From assembly GCA_963681505.1 (NCBI GenBank), contig OY811982.1, positions 4,648,237 to 4,712,236 of the forward strand: a DNA stretch of 64,000 nucleotides, in the 5' to 3' direction. A model generated the notes under the pieces. It was not told where the DNA came from. It did no database searches and was given only the letters and a program-made list of their open reading frames with translations. Each line of letters opens with the position of its first letter. The stretch's first letter is position 1. The DNA is from Eunapius fragilis (taxonomy: Eukaryota > Porifera > Demospongiae > Spongillida > Spongillidae). The position numbers were made by a program, and so were the translations under genes. Positions 32,331 to 42,620 of the stretch are shown here, in pieces.

Positions 32331-35300
32331 CCAGGGGCGGCGGAAGGGGGGGCAAGGGGGGGCTTTAGCCCCCCCCCCCCCCCCCCCCCCAAATATGAAT
32401 TTGAGGAGGGGGGGGGGGGGGCTTAGCCCCCCCAAATTTAAATACATTAAATACTGCCGTATCAGTATCATCTTGATCTAATTATTGATCTAATTATTGT
32501 TGTCTTCATATCGCTCGGATAGTTAGCTTCGTTGCTCGCTTCGTTGTATTATTAATGCGCTGTGCATGCACGATATGAAGTGCGAGGGAACGGACAATGT
32601 GTTAAAAACGTGCCATGTTCAGATTTATCCGTCGCTCGCCTGTTCGGTGTTAATTTCTGTGAGATTCGTTCTGTCTGCTTTAACTGTTTGTTCAGGTTCG
32701 CTGCATTTAGGAGTAGGGTCCAGTTTGTCAACTGAAGTCAAGTGTGAGATTGAACTTGCTGTCACGGAGTTCAGGTTGGGATTTAGCGATTTATTCTATT
32801 ATCGTACTGGTGAAAGGCATATTATCTTCGGTTGTGATCTGACCTGTGTTTTGTTCCCGAGACGCATGCCATTACTTTCATTTGCTGCCAATGAAGAGGC
32901 GACAGATTTTGTTGAGTGATGCCTGGTCGGAAGTCGAAAAGAATCCAGAAGGAGCAGCACTAAAGAGGAGTCAGCTTACGATCAATTGCAATAAGAACAT
33001 GTAGTATCGGTACGATTGCACCACAAGAAACAACATGTGCTCCTGTGGCTCAAGTCACTGCAGACGTCAGTAAAGAAGAAGATGTGTCAGTGAACCTGGA
33101 CAGTGCTGCAATAATAAGTGACCACGAAACGACGGGTTTGTTGGAGTGCTCAGCCGTATGCTGCAGTAATGAAATGGAAGCGTATCAGCCTAAACATAAA
33201 GCGATATTTCAGCAAATTTCAAAAAATGGAAGGTATTTTGCATGTTCATGGTACGAAAAATATTCATGGATTACGTTGTGCCTGACAAAAAAGAATGTGT
33301 TTTGTTTGTATTGCCGTTATTGTCACAAACATAACAAATTTTTACACGCTGCAAATAAATGTGACGATGCGTTTACTACAAGGGGATTTGATAACATTAA
33401 GAAAGCACTTGAGAAAATTTTAACGCATGATACGTCAACATCCCATACTGAAGCTATTATGATATGGAGTACTATTTCCAGACCAACTGTAGCCCAGCAA
33501 CTGAGTAGTGAATCGGCCAAGATTTTGGCAGATCGAAGATTGGGTTTGCTAAATCAGCTGTCAGCAATGAAACTCCTTCTGCGTCAGGGCATTGCATTGA
33601 GAGGACATTCTGAAAACAAAGGCAATTTACCTCAGTTGCTATCAGCGTGGACTGTGAATAGCGCTATACTGAAACATTGGGTTAAGGAGGGAAAGTACAT
33701 GTCACATGACATAGTATACGAATTAGTGACAATAATGGGTCACAATGTTTTAAGAAAGCTTCTGTGTAGAATGAAGAGTCAAAGTCCAGGATGGTATTCT
33801 TTGATTGGGGATGAAGCCGCCGATATTAAATAACTACAGTGAACAATTGAATGTATCAATAAGGTATGTAGACAATGGCTATGATGTTCATGAGGACCCT
33901 TAGGTCTCTATGTCCTACCTAACACTGGTGCTGAGACCATTACATCTGTAGTGAAAGATATTCTCTTGCGCTGTACTCTACCAATTGATTTGTGTAGAGG
34001 ACAAGCATACAATGGAGCTGCTGTAATGCAGGGAAGACTAAGTGGTGTTGCTGCTAGAATTCGAAAAGACGTTTCTCAAGCCCTTCCAGTACACTGCCTA
34101 GCTCATTCGTTGAATCTGTGCCTGCAAGATTCCCGGTAGAAAGATTACTTAACTCAGAGATGCATTGGATATCGTTCGCGAAATCGTGCAGTTAATTAAC
34201 AAATCACCTAAGCATAACTCTTCTCTGAGAAGCTTATTACTCATGACAGTGTACACAAAGGTTTAAAGCCGATGTGCCCAACAAGGTGGACTTTAAGGGC
34301 TGAGGCTATGGATGCTGTACTCAAGCAATATAAGATGAAAATTGAAACGATGGAAGAAGTACATTCAACCACTCATGATGAATATGGGCTGAAAGCTGGT
34401 GGAATTGTAATGGCACTTAAGAAATTTGATACATTTTTTTGTCTTAACCTAGGACATCTACTCTTTGGGTGTGCAGAGAATGCTTCAAAAGTGTTGCAGG
34501 CAAAAGACCTTTTAATACAAGAGCCTATGTCAGCAGTGAATGTTACACAAGCATTCTACCAACGTCAAAGGCAGGATGATGCCTTCAATGTGTTGTATGA
34601 TTCTGTGGTGAAAGGAGCAGAGGAGTTGGAAATTGGTGAACCAGTATTAGAAAGGTACCGTAAAGCCCCACGGAGGTATGATGACGGAGCACCACATGTT
34701 CAGTTTAGCGATCCTCGTTCATTCTATCGCCAGAAGAACTTTGAAGCATGTGACCTTTTAATCCAGGAACTGCATGATCGTTTTGGGCAAAGGGAAGTAA
34801 TGAAACTAATTGTTACCTTAGAGTCATTATTGCTGAGGACTGCATATGGAGAGGAATGCATACAGGAGCTTTCCGATTTCAAGGATTCTGTGTAGAAAAG
34901 CTTGAAAAGCAACTAGGAATTCTTGTGGATGTCATTCGTGTGGAGCTGCCAGAAGTTAAAAAAGGTATTAGTGTCAGATCAATTTGGGATGCCTTGGCCA
35001 AGCATGCAAACAGAAATTTGCTTTCTGAGGTACATAAGTTACTTTGATTGTATCTAACCATTCCCATCACATCATGCACATCTGAGAGAAGTTTCTCTGC
35101 TCTTAGGTGTCTGTTTACATATCAGAGATCGACTATGACTGAGAAAAGGCTGAACAAATGTTTCCTGCTGCATGTTCAGAAGGAGTTGACTGACTCCATT
35201 AACATCACTGATGTTGTTGTAGAATTCACCAATGCAAATGATGGAACGCACCAGATACTTTGGTAGTTTTACTAGTGCTTTGTAATGAAACTCATTTTAG

Positions 35301-35411
35301 TAACAATCATTTTGTTCCGTTAGCCCCCAAATATGATACGCGTAACAATGAAATAATTACCATTTTGTTCCGTTTAGCCCCCCCAAATATAATACGCTTC
35401 CGCTGCCCCTG
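32331..35411 (+). mobile_element. hAT DNA transposon, 3.08 kb, 5-bp target duplication ATCGA
   Basis: The left end CAGGGGCGGCGGAAG and right end CTTCCGCTGCCCCTG form imperfect terminal inverted repeats. ATCGA occurs at 32326-32330 and 35412-35416. The unoccupied paralogous sequence at about 32030-32060 (CCTCAATCGATGAACAGC) gives the pre-insertion site directly. Homopolymer C and G tracts lie just inside the left end (about 32370-32420). A transposase reading frame occupies most of the interior. Confidence 0.9.
32919..35266 (+). pseudogene. hAT transposase (TTF zinc finger / DUF4371 / ZMYM1-like), disrupted
   Basis: Possible start MPGRKSKRIQKEQ at 32919, with a stop soon after. The main frame 33045-33833 has the TTF-type zinc finger (VFCLYCRYC ... 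GFDNIKKALEKILTHD) and the first catalytic region (LIGDEAADI). A frameshifted continuation includes CRGQAYNGAAVMQG, where hAT transposases of this group have YDGA; the Asp is Asn here. Then come PVHCLAHSLNLCLQD, a CPTRWT segment at 34275, and the C-terminal dimerisation motif TSERSFSALR with TMTEKRLN at 35070-35170, ending at 35266. At least three frameshifts or stops and the Asp-to-Asn change make it inactive as it stands. Small introns could explain one or two of the breaks. Confidence 0.8.
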
Positions 35412-35499
35412 ATCGATGAACAGCAATCATTGCAACAATGACGTCGATGATCTTCAATCACTTTTTCACGCGATTGTGGTCATGCACATCTACTTGATA

Positions 35500-36546
35500 T
35501 AAATCGATGGCAGGAAGTTGTATGATGCCTTTGTCAGGACTGGTAGAGGATGGCCCTCCAGCAATCCCGCTGCTTGCTTCTCCTCCACAGGTGTAAACGA
35601 TGGTACACAGTCGTGCCCTTCATAGACACCAGCCTTAATATCTCGCTGCAGTCTGTGCAATGTACCAGAACCTCCGATAGCAGGAGTATCACACCTGGTG
35701 CTCGTGAAACCAAGGGACCATCCTCCGAACAGCAGGGACAGTTTACAACACCAGTTGCTGCTATCCACTCCTGGAGGCACTTGGCGCATACCAGTGCACC
35801 ACACTGCAGTTCCGATGGCTGTGATAGGATGTTGGAGCACAGTGCACACTTCAGCTCCTTTAACATCAACTGGTTGTTCATGCTTCCCAAAGGTGGACTA
35901 GGCTCACATAAGAGAACTGGAGGGGCAATCTTCTCAAGATGAGCTATTAGTAAAATAAGCGTGAAGCCTGCCTGACGACCTCTACCAACTGTTGACCTCC
36001 TCCTGTGTCCACTTGAGCATGCATGGAAGTGCTCACATACCTAAACACCATGATGTCATATGTTTGTTTACTTAAAGCTGTTTACTTTGCATTCTTGGTC
36101 TGTATGTTTTAGCCATTCAAATATGTTCACTGCGCATTTGTAATGGACTCTCTTTTTGATGACACTGATAGTTCTCTGCATTGAGAGCTGACATTGCTTG
36201 CAAAACATCTGTGGGTGGATGTTGACATCATCCCCAGACGTGTTGATGTCAAAAGCAATTTTCAGCTCAGCTGAGAATGCTTTGCACTCATAGCTAATAC
36301 TCTTCTTTGCCCTGTACTTCGTTAGCCTCTGCCCACAAACTCTACAATGTATGGGGAACTTGTTGGTTGTGGTAATCCATACTTATAATCATGTAGGGAC
36401 AAACCACAAGGTGTGTCGATTATTCATGCAGCTTGTTTGTGGTGACAGAAAGTTCGTCACCACATCAGGTTTGCCAATACCCATAGCCACATGCCTCCTG
36501 ATCATCGCTGTAGTATGTTTACCTTCCAGCTAAGTCATCGATGGCC
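35500..36546 (-). pseudogene. RING-finger protein with RAG1-N-terminal-like zinc region (N-RAG transposon type), fragmentary
   Basis: On the minus strand, about 36355-36065 is open for roughly 95 codons with CRVCGQRLTK, AFDINTSGDDVNIHP, FCKQCQLSM and a W..H....C segment. The order CxxC - F.I...D...IHP..FC..C - W..H matches the zinc-binding N-terminal region of RAG1. After a spacer, about 35890-35500 encodes a C3HC4 RING (CALCSNIL ... CGALVCAKCLQEW ... CPCC), then VHCTDCSEIL and, after a one-base frameshift, KAGVYEGHDC. A possible first exon MAIDDLAG starts at 36546. RAG1 has the same order of N-terminal region, RING and extra zinc finger. N-RAG-type transposons are known from molluscs. It could instead be an unrelated RING transposase. 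Confidence 0.5.
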
Positions 36547-36891
36547 ATGTTGTCTAATTTAGTAACACCCCCTTCTAAATACGTGCCGCGTGGCATTATG
36601 AAACGCTATGCGCATGCTATCTATGTGGGATGTCAATTGTGCGCATCTAATGGACATGCCGGGAAAGGGAGTGCAGTGTTTGGGCTCGTAATTTTTTGAT
36701 TTGCTTGTTCTGCTGAGTCACGGTCACCTTATTAACATTGGATGTCTATAATGAGGCATCTTTTTAAGAATGATGTGTTAACATCGTAAATGATCTAATT
36801 ATAGACCTAGTTTCCAGCCGCATGCAACCGTGGACAATGCAGTCAGCTACGACAGAGGCTGATATGTATGGGGTGGAATCCGTGCCAAAAA

Positions 36892-37165
36892 TCACACATG
36901 GTTTTGGTTGGCCACACATGGTTTTGAAAGGTGACACAAGGTTTTGAAAGGCCACACATGGTGTAGAAAAGAAAGTTTCAGGATGCATGCGACAAAGTTT
37001 CAGCTTGCGGACAAAGTTTTGGTTTGCGTGACAAAGTTTCAGAATGGGTGAGAAACTTTCAGAATGGATGGCAAAGTTTCAGAATGGGCGACAAAATTTA
37101 AGTTTCAGAATGGGTGACAAAATTTCAGAATGGATGACAAAGTTTCAGAATGGGTGACAAGCGGT
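36892..37165. repeat. Two adjoining short-period tandem repeats (about 20-21 bp)
   Basis: 36892-36970 holds four imperfect copies of CACACATGGTTTTGAAAGG. 36990-37165 holds about eight copies of GACAAAGTTTCAGAATGGGT with single-base changes. The two motifs share a phase-like spacing and abut through a transitional copy. Confidence 0.85.
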
Positions 37166-37297
37166 TTGACAACGGATATTTAGAGTGGTCGTATATTTAG
37201 ATTTGCCTTTATTAATGACTTCTTCCCATCACGCATACATGAATATCACAGGACAGTTTCAGCTGTAGGGTGCGCGGAACGGCTGAAGGTAGAAAAC

Positions 37298-37420
37298 GGG
37301 TGATATTTTCATGAGGTACCTTGCGGAAATAGTGAGGGTGAAAATTTTCATTAAGTACCTCGCGGAACTCATGGGGGTGAAATTTTTCATGATGTACCTC
37401 GCGCAACTCGTGGGAGAGAT
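37298..37420. repeat. 39-bp tandem repeat, three copies
   Basis: Copies of GGTGAAAATTTTCATGAAGT and ACCTCGCGGAACTCATGGG follow one another in register. On the minus strand they encode a 13-residue period (HEFREVLNENFHP, HYFRKVPHENITR), open for 78 codons from 37445. I do not recognise a protein with certainty. Confidence 0.8.
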
Positions 37421-37539
37421 TATTCCTGACGGACAATATTTTCATTATGGTTAATTTCAGTTGCCTCAGAACAGGCCTTGTGACTCAGACTAGCAAATAA
37501 AAAAAAAAAACTGTGCAGTCAACTGGGAATCATATAGTG

Positions 37540-37725
37540 CAGGATGTCTAAATAAATGTAAATCTATTATGACTCCTAGCCATTGGGTCTATCATTAAAC
37601 ACAGGTCTTCACATTCATCCTCCGAAATAATGCTTGTTGAAATTGCAGGTACATGGACATCTCCATCTTCCTCCATCTCTGGCAGTGGACCTTCATAATC
37701 TATGCCATATAACTGAAAGACAACA
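37540..37725 (-). pseudogene. Candidate last exon of an unidentified transposase-like gene
   Basis: After a CTTTCAG acceptor near 37715 the minus strand reads LYGIDYEGPLPEMEEDG, then VHVPAISTSIISEDE, then LMIDPMARS, then a stop. The pattern (YGIDWxGP, acidic, VxVP, IxPxA) resembles the C-terminus of an integrase-core protein family common in marine invertebrate genomes. No upstream exon was found. Confidence 0.3.
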
Positions 37726-37844
37726 TTTGTGCATCATCAACGGTATAGACTAGCTTATCTTAATAAATAGGGGCCATCCATAAGATACGTCACGCTTATT
37801 TTGACCATTATGGACCCCCCTCTTGTCACGCATTATCCCATACT

Positions 37845-37876
37845 GACGTATAAATCGTCACCCCCCCCCCCCCCCC
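37845..37876. repeat. C homopolymer
   Basis: Run of about 17 C at 37860-37876 following a CGTCACC motif; part of the G/C-tract pattern in this window. Confidence 0.8.
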
Positions 37877-38029
37877 TCTCATTAGTGTGACATAATTTAT
37901 GAACAGCCCCATACAATACAGAGATGGACTGGAAACTTACAATAAAACATGCTACAGATAGTCAGTTAAATCCCATGGATCTTCAACAATTGATCCCTGT
38001 GACAGGAGTGCCCATGAGATAGCTCAAAG

Positions 38030-38410
38030 TAAGGCTAAGTTGGCCATACAATTGACAAATGGCATGAGAGGAGTGGCTAAGCGAGTGACAAGGTATGCAT
38101 GGCCTCTGTAACCTTTAACTCCCAAAGTCTCTACTGCAATGGGGATACATGAACAGCCAAGCTCTAAGCATTTGGCATCATTGGAATTGTGCTTGCACAC
38201 CTTGGCTGCCAGAGCTGCAGATCCACCCGTCACACTCTCATCCAGTAATGTACTAGCTTGAATATAACATAGATGTGACAGTCAGATCAAAGGCTGCTGG
38301 TTTACCCAAATCTCAAGGAGGAATGAGGATGTCCTTCATGCCCCACACCACTTCCTGCTTCAACATGAGGACCTAGACTTAGATGTAGACAATAATTTAC
38401 AACACATTGC
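38030..38410 (-). pseudogene. Non-LTR retrotransposon C-terminal tail, copy C
   Basis: Minus-strand reading gives VEAGSGVGHEG, then (with breaks) GKPAAFDLTVTSML, then CKHNSNDAKCLELGCSCIPI and AVETLG. The FDLTV, a KC.ELGC.CIPxAVE strand and the VEAGSG lead-in match copies A and B in order and resemble a restriction-like endonuclease domain. Stops at two places. A further minus-strand frame at 38749-38423 may be flanking element sequence. Confidence 0.58.
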
Positions 38411-38419
38411 TCTCACATA

Positions 38420-39370
38420 TTGCTAGGGCCAGCTCACAACACATTGCATGGTGAATACAAGGCCTGCTTCTATGCAGGCACGCAATAGCATTGCACAGTA
38501 TGGCAACTGAGACAGCATCTTAACCAACCCATAACAGTTGTTGGGCTTCTTTGAGAGTTGGTCTGCTGATCTTTTATCCACCAGAGGTGGAGAAGCAAAC
38601 ATGTTAATTAATGATACATTGACATCAACTTGAAGTGTGTGCTGAATCCTGTTATTAAAGTGGAAATATAAATATATATGGGACAAAATCACCCTTCTGG
38701 TTAGTTTTAAACTTTTCAATTTTTTTTTTGATTTTCCCCAAACTCCCAAGAGCTTCTATCAAATGGTCCTTACGCATCCTAAATTGGACTATCTGTTGCA
38801 AAGTTATTAGGCACTGAATTTATAATTAACCATACATTTCAATGCGAGCGTTACTTTTCTTTAGCTTTAGAGTTCTAATATTACATTCTAATTTGTGTCT
38901 TTCAACCTACCCAACTCATTATCAGCAGGATTAACATTGATCTTCACAGGCTGTGGAGAAGCTATTCGCAACCTGTATTTCAATGCACAACAATAGATTG
39001 CTGAAAGGATCCTTGCTTGTTTAATGCATTATGGATCTCTTGAGGTCATAATCTATCTAATCCAGATAAATGCATATGGGTGCTGGCTCTTGAACATGGG
39101 TTTGACATCTTGAAAATACATCAGTCATGCCCTTCAAGTGATTCCACATTATTAATACAGAGGGGACAAAGCGGATAGCAGAGGGAAATAGTCTACCTCA
39201 TGCAATGATTGCTTCAAAATTGCTAGCATGAGTATCTGTATGTGGATATCTTCTCCTCTAGGATGACCTTTGGGATTGGCAACAGTCTAGACTTTGGACC
39301 TTTTCTTTGAATAATGTGTTACCTTGTACAAGTTCTCACTTTTGTTCCATTGCTGCTAATTGAGACTAAA
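38420..39370. other. No clear gene
   Basis: Between the retrotransposon tail and the truncated gypsy element. Minus-strand frames such as KPNNCYGLVKMLSQLPYC (about 38545) read like protein but match nothing I can name. Confidence 0.4.
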
Positions 39371-39377
39371 GTTGGAC

Positions 39378-40900
39378 CATTTATAGTGGGATTCCCCATC
39401 GAGCGAAAATGGCACGCAATGCATCCACTGTTTTGTCTGTGGTAGTCTCGTCCATTGCCACCACTTCAGGCCACTTTGAATAGGCGTCCACCACAATAAG
39501 GAAACTTTTCCCCTGAAATGGTCCCGCAAAATTTACGTGGATCCTCCTCCATGGACCCTCAGGAAATTCCCACGGATGTAGGGGCGTTAGTTTTGGGTCT
39601 CCCTTCATCATCTGGCATCCTCCACAGCGTTGTGTGACACCCTCAATCTCTTTGTCTATGTGAGGCCATCACACATGAGAACGGGCCAATGCCTTCATCT
39701 TAACCACACCCAAATGACCCCCATGAAGCTCCTCAAGCACCTTCTGTTGGTATACTTGTGGGATAACCACTCGCATTCCCCACATCAAGCAACCTTGCTC
39801 TGTGGTAAGCTCTTGCCGTTTGTCAAAAAAAATCTGCAGGCTGTCCTCTACAGTTTTGGGCCATCCTGCTTGAACATACGTGAGCACTCTTGACAGTTGG
39901 GGATCTCTTCCCGTTTCTCTTTTTAAATGCATTGCTGTGATTGGGAGCATGTCAATTTGCTGCAAGGCAAACACATCTACTTCCGTATCAACACCCGAAT
40001 CCTCATGTGGAACAGGTAGTCTGGACAGGGCGTCAGCATTTGCATGTTGAGTTGTCCTACGATACTTAATAGTGTATGAGTATCCTGAAAGTAAAACGGC
40101 TTGTCGTTGCAACCTGGATGCTGTAGTTGCAGAGATGATTCGTTCAGGACAGAACAGGGCAGTCAGTGGTTGGTGGTCAGTCACAAGCGTAAAATGAAGG
40201 CCATACAGATATTGATGGAATCGTTTCACCCCCCATGCTACTGCCAACGCTTCTTTGTCTATTTGGGCATAGTTACGCTCAGCCGTTGTCAATGTTCGTG
40301 AAGCATATGCCACTGGCCTCTCCACTCCATTAGGCATAATGTGAGACAGCACTGCCCCAAGCCCATATGGGCTTGCATCACATGATAAGGTAAGTGGAAG
40401 TTCTGGATTGAAATGGACCAGCACCAAGTCCGAAGCAATCAGCTGTTTGATTTCTTGGAAAGCCTTTGCACAGTCTTCTGACCACACCCATTTTGCTTCC
40501 TTCTGTAGTAAATGATGTAAGGGTTCCAGCCGTGTTGACAGATCGGGAAGAAACCTGTGGTAGTAATTTATCATTCCTAGAAAAGCACGCAGTTGTGAGA
40601 GATTGGCAGGAGAGGGAGTGTCCACTACAGCCTGGATCTTTTCTGGAGTTTTATGCAACCCTGAGTAATTTATCATTCCTAGAAAAGCACGCAGTTGTGA
40701 GAGATTGGCAGGAGAGGGAGTGTCCACTACAGCCTGGATCTTTTCTGGAGTTTTATGCAACCCTTCTCCATCTACCCAATACCCACAATAGGTGATCTCC
40801 TTTTGAAAGAAGGCACACTTCTTCTTATTCAGGGTTAAGTTGTAGCTATCCAGACAACTGAGGACCCTTTCCAGCAGTTCTAGGTGTTCTTCGTGCCTTC
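39378..40900 (-). pseudogene. Gypsy Pol remnant: RT thumb, RNase H, partial integrase
   Basis: It reads LNKKKCAFFQKE, YCGYWVDGEGLHKTP, then RNase H (SCDASPYGLGAVL, YAQIDKEALAVAWG, TDHQPL) to HANADALSRLP, then the H2C2 finger (HGGHLGVVKMKAL ... CGGCQMM) and integrase RIHVNFAGPF with IVVDAYSKWPEVV. A 34-residue segment (HKTPEKIQAVVDTP to MINYSGL) is duplicated in frame as a 102-bp tandem repeat, 40563 and 40665. The finger has a TGA where TGG is expected (about 39665). The first integrase catalytic Asp (H-V/I-D-F) is Asn, and the other two catalytic residues are deleted. Confidence 0.82.
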
Positions 40901-42186
40901 AGAAATACTGGGTTTGCATCATTCTTGAGGGAAAGATGACCGTTGATCCCCTTCATCACTCCAATGGAATCCTTCACCAGGTTGGGGTATTTGGACAGCA
41001 GCAGCTTCAATTTTCTCTCCCTCTCTACATCTTCTTTGTTTTCCACTGTTACTGTTTTAATGTAATCCCAGTTGACAGGGATTTCAGCTAGCCAATTCCT
41101 CCCCAGCAATGGTGGTCCAACTCCGTCCACAACTAGCAGTGGTAGTTTCCTGTGACTCCCTCCCTTTTTCACATTCACTGTTATTTGTCCATGAGGGTAC
41201 AATTTCTCACCCGTGTACGTCTTGAGGCAGGCTTTAGATGTGTGGATAGGTAAGTGGGAAAACCGTTCCTGGTATATTCGGTAAGGCAGTAGAGAGACTG
41301 CTGCTCCCGTATCGAGTTCCATTCTCAAACACTGACCTTCAATGGAAACCTCAACATACAAGGGTTTCCCTTTTTTCCATTGTTCCATTCCCAGTGCATG
41401 TACCTCTCCCCAGTTTACTGTCTCTTCATCCTCTGTACTGTCTTGTCCTTCCAGTGTTTTAACAGCTCCTTGTGCTCCTCTGCTTGCACCAGCCTTAAGC
41501 TCTCTTTTCTTTGTTCTGCATGCCCTCTCAATGTGACCCCGCTTCTTACAGTACTTACACTGTTCATTAATAAACTTGCACTGTTGAGAGTTGTGGTTAC
41601 CCTCGCAACGGTAGCAGTGTCCCAGTTGTCGCGGTAGACGGTGTACTTCTCGTGCATCAGTCTCATGAAACTGTGCCGCGTCTTTTGCAGCCCTTTCAGC
41701 CATCTCAGCTTCATCCACAGCTTGTTTGAAGGTTAAGTCTTGCCTTGACAGGAGGCGTCGTTGTACCTTCTCGTCTCTCATTCCGCACACTAGCCTATCT
41801 CTGAGAGTGTCCGACAAGCTTTTTCCAAAAGCACAGTCTTCAGCGAGGTTCTGTATTACGGCAACATATGACTTAATTGTTTCCCCTTCCATCTGATTCC
41901 GCTTATGGAAACGGAATCGTTCCGCAATTACAATTGGTTTAGGGACCAAGTGCGCGGTGAGGGCGTCCGTCAACTGCTTGTATGTACTGGCTGCTGGTTT
42001 ATTAGGAGCCATTAATGCGCGTAGCAACCCATATGTGTCTCTTCCAATACAGTAGAGGAAAGCGTCTTTCTTTTGTTCATCTTCTACCTTATTCGCTGCG
42101 AAGTAGTGGTTTAGCCTTTCTAGGTAGCTGCTCCAATTTTCCACCGCTGCATCGAACTCGCCTATTTTCCCAATAGAAACTGCCAT
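40846..42186 (-). pseudogene. Gypsy Gag-protease reading frame
   Basis: This frame is open for 446 codons, starting MAVSIGKIGEFD. The retrotransposon Gag domain is at about residues 10-170. Two zinc knuckles follow (CYRCEGNHNSQQC and CKYCKKRGHIERAC, about 190-225). The aspartic protease has catalytic MELDTGAAVSLLP (about 293-305) and flap region LLGRNWLAE. The frame remains intact up to KARR at about 40905. There a deletion joins it, out of frame, to EHLELLERVLS of the RT thumb, after which it ends by chance. Product would be a structural polyprotein and protease only. Confidence 0.82.
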
Positions 42187-42230
42187 AACGCCTGTTCCGA
42201 TATCCCACCCTCGTCGCCAATGTGAAGTTC

Positions 42231-42620
42231 CCGAAAGCCGATGTTATAAGATTCTTTCAGGCAGCATGCACATGTCAGATACACGTAGCCTAATTACAAT
42301 CATACTACCTCAATACGGTATATACGTATAAATCGGATATGCAATAGTTCCACATATACACCACACAATCGATCTATTTTTTTCCATCTCCAATGATGGA
42401 CATGGGACCATCAAACTGCCCAAGACCCACTCCCTTCTGACCAAATGTATTACAGAACGGTCCCATTAAAGTTAGCTTTAGTATCTGGTGATTGTGGCAG
42501 TCCACTACATACATTTCGTCTCCCTGATGAAAATACTCAGGGATCTATTAAACTCCCCATCACCATGTATATCTTATTTAGGTGTGATTTCATTTACACT
42601 GCATTTTGTTCTTTGCTCTT
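42231..42620. other. Probable 5' LTR region of the gypsy element and adjoining unassigned sequence
   Basis: On the minus strand the sequence before the primer-binding-like site ends in GGGAACTTCACA, a plausible LTR end (…CA). The LTR start cannot be fixed because no second LTR exists in the window. 42420-42620 shows nothing recognisable. Confidence 0.35.

Larger units (their letters stand above)
39378..42230 (-). mobile_element. Ty3/gypsy retrotransposon, internally deleted and 3'-truncated
   Basis: Minus-strand order is a leader with GGCGACGAGGGTGGGAT at about 42215-42195 (primer-binding-site-like), gag with zinc knuckles and protease, then directly the RT thumb, RNase H, the H2C2 integrase finger and the beginning of the integrase core. 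Sequence stops at about 39378. RT fingers and palm, including the catalytic YxDD, are missing. No 3' LTR is present. Confidence 0.85.

Noticed and set aside
32566..32919. 117-codon frame inside the hAT element
   Set aside because: No recognisable motif. It precedes the probable transposase start and looks like 5' non-coding sequence of the element.
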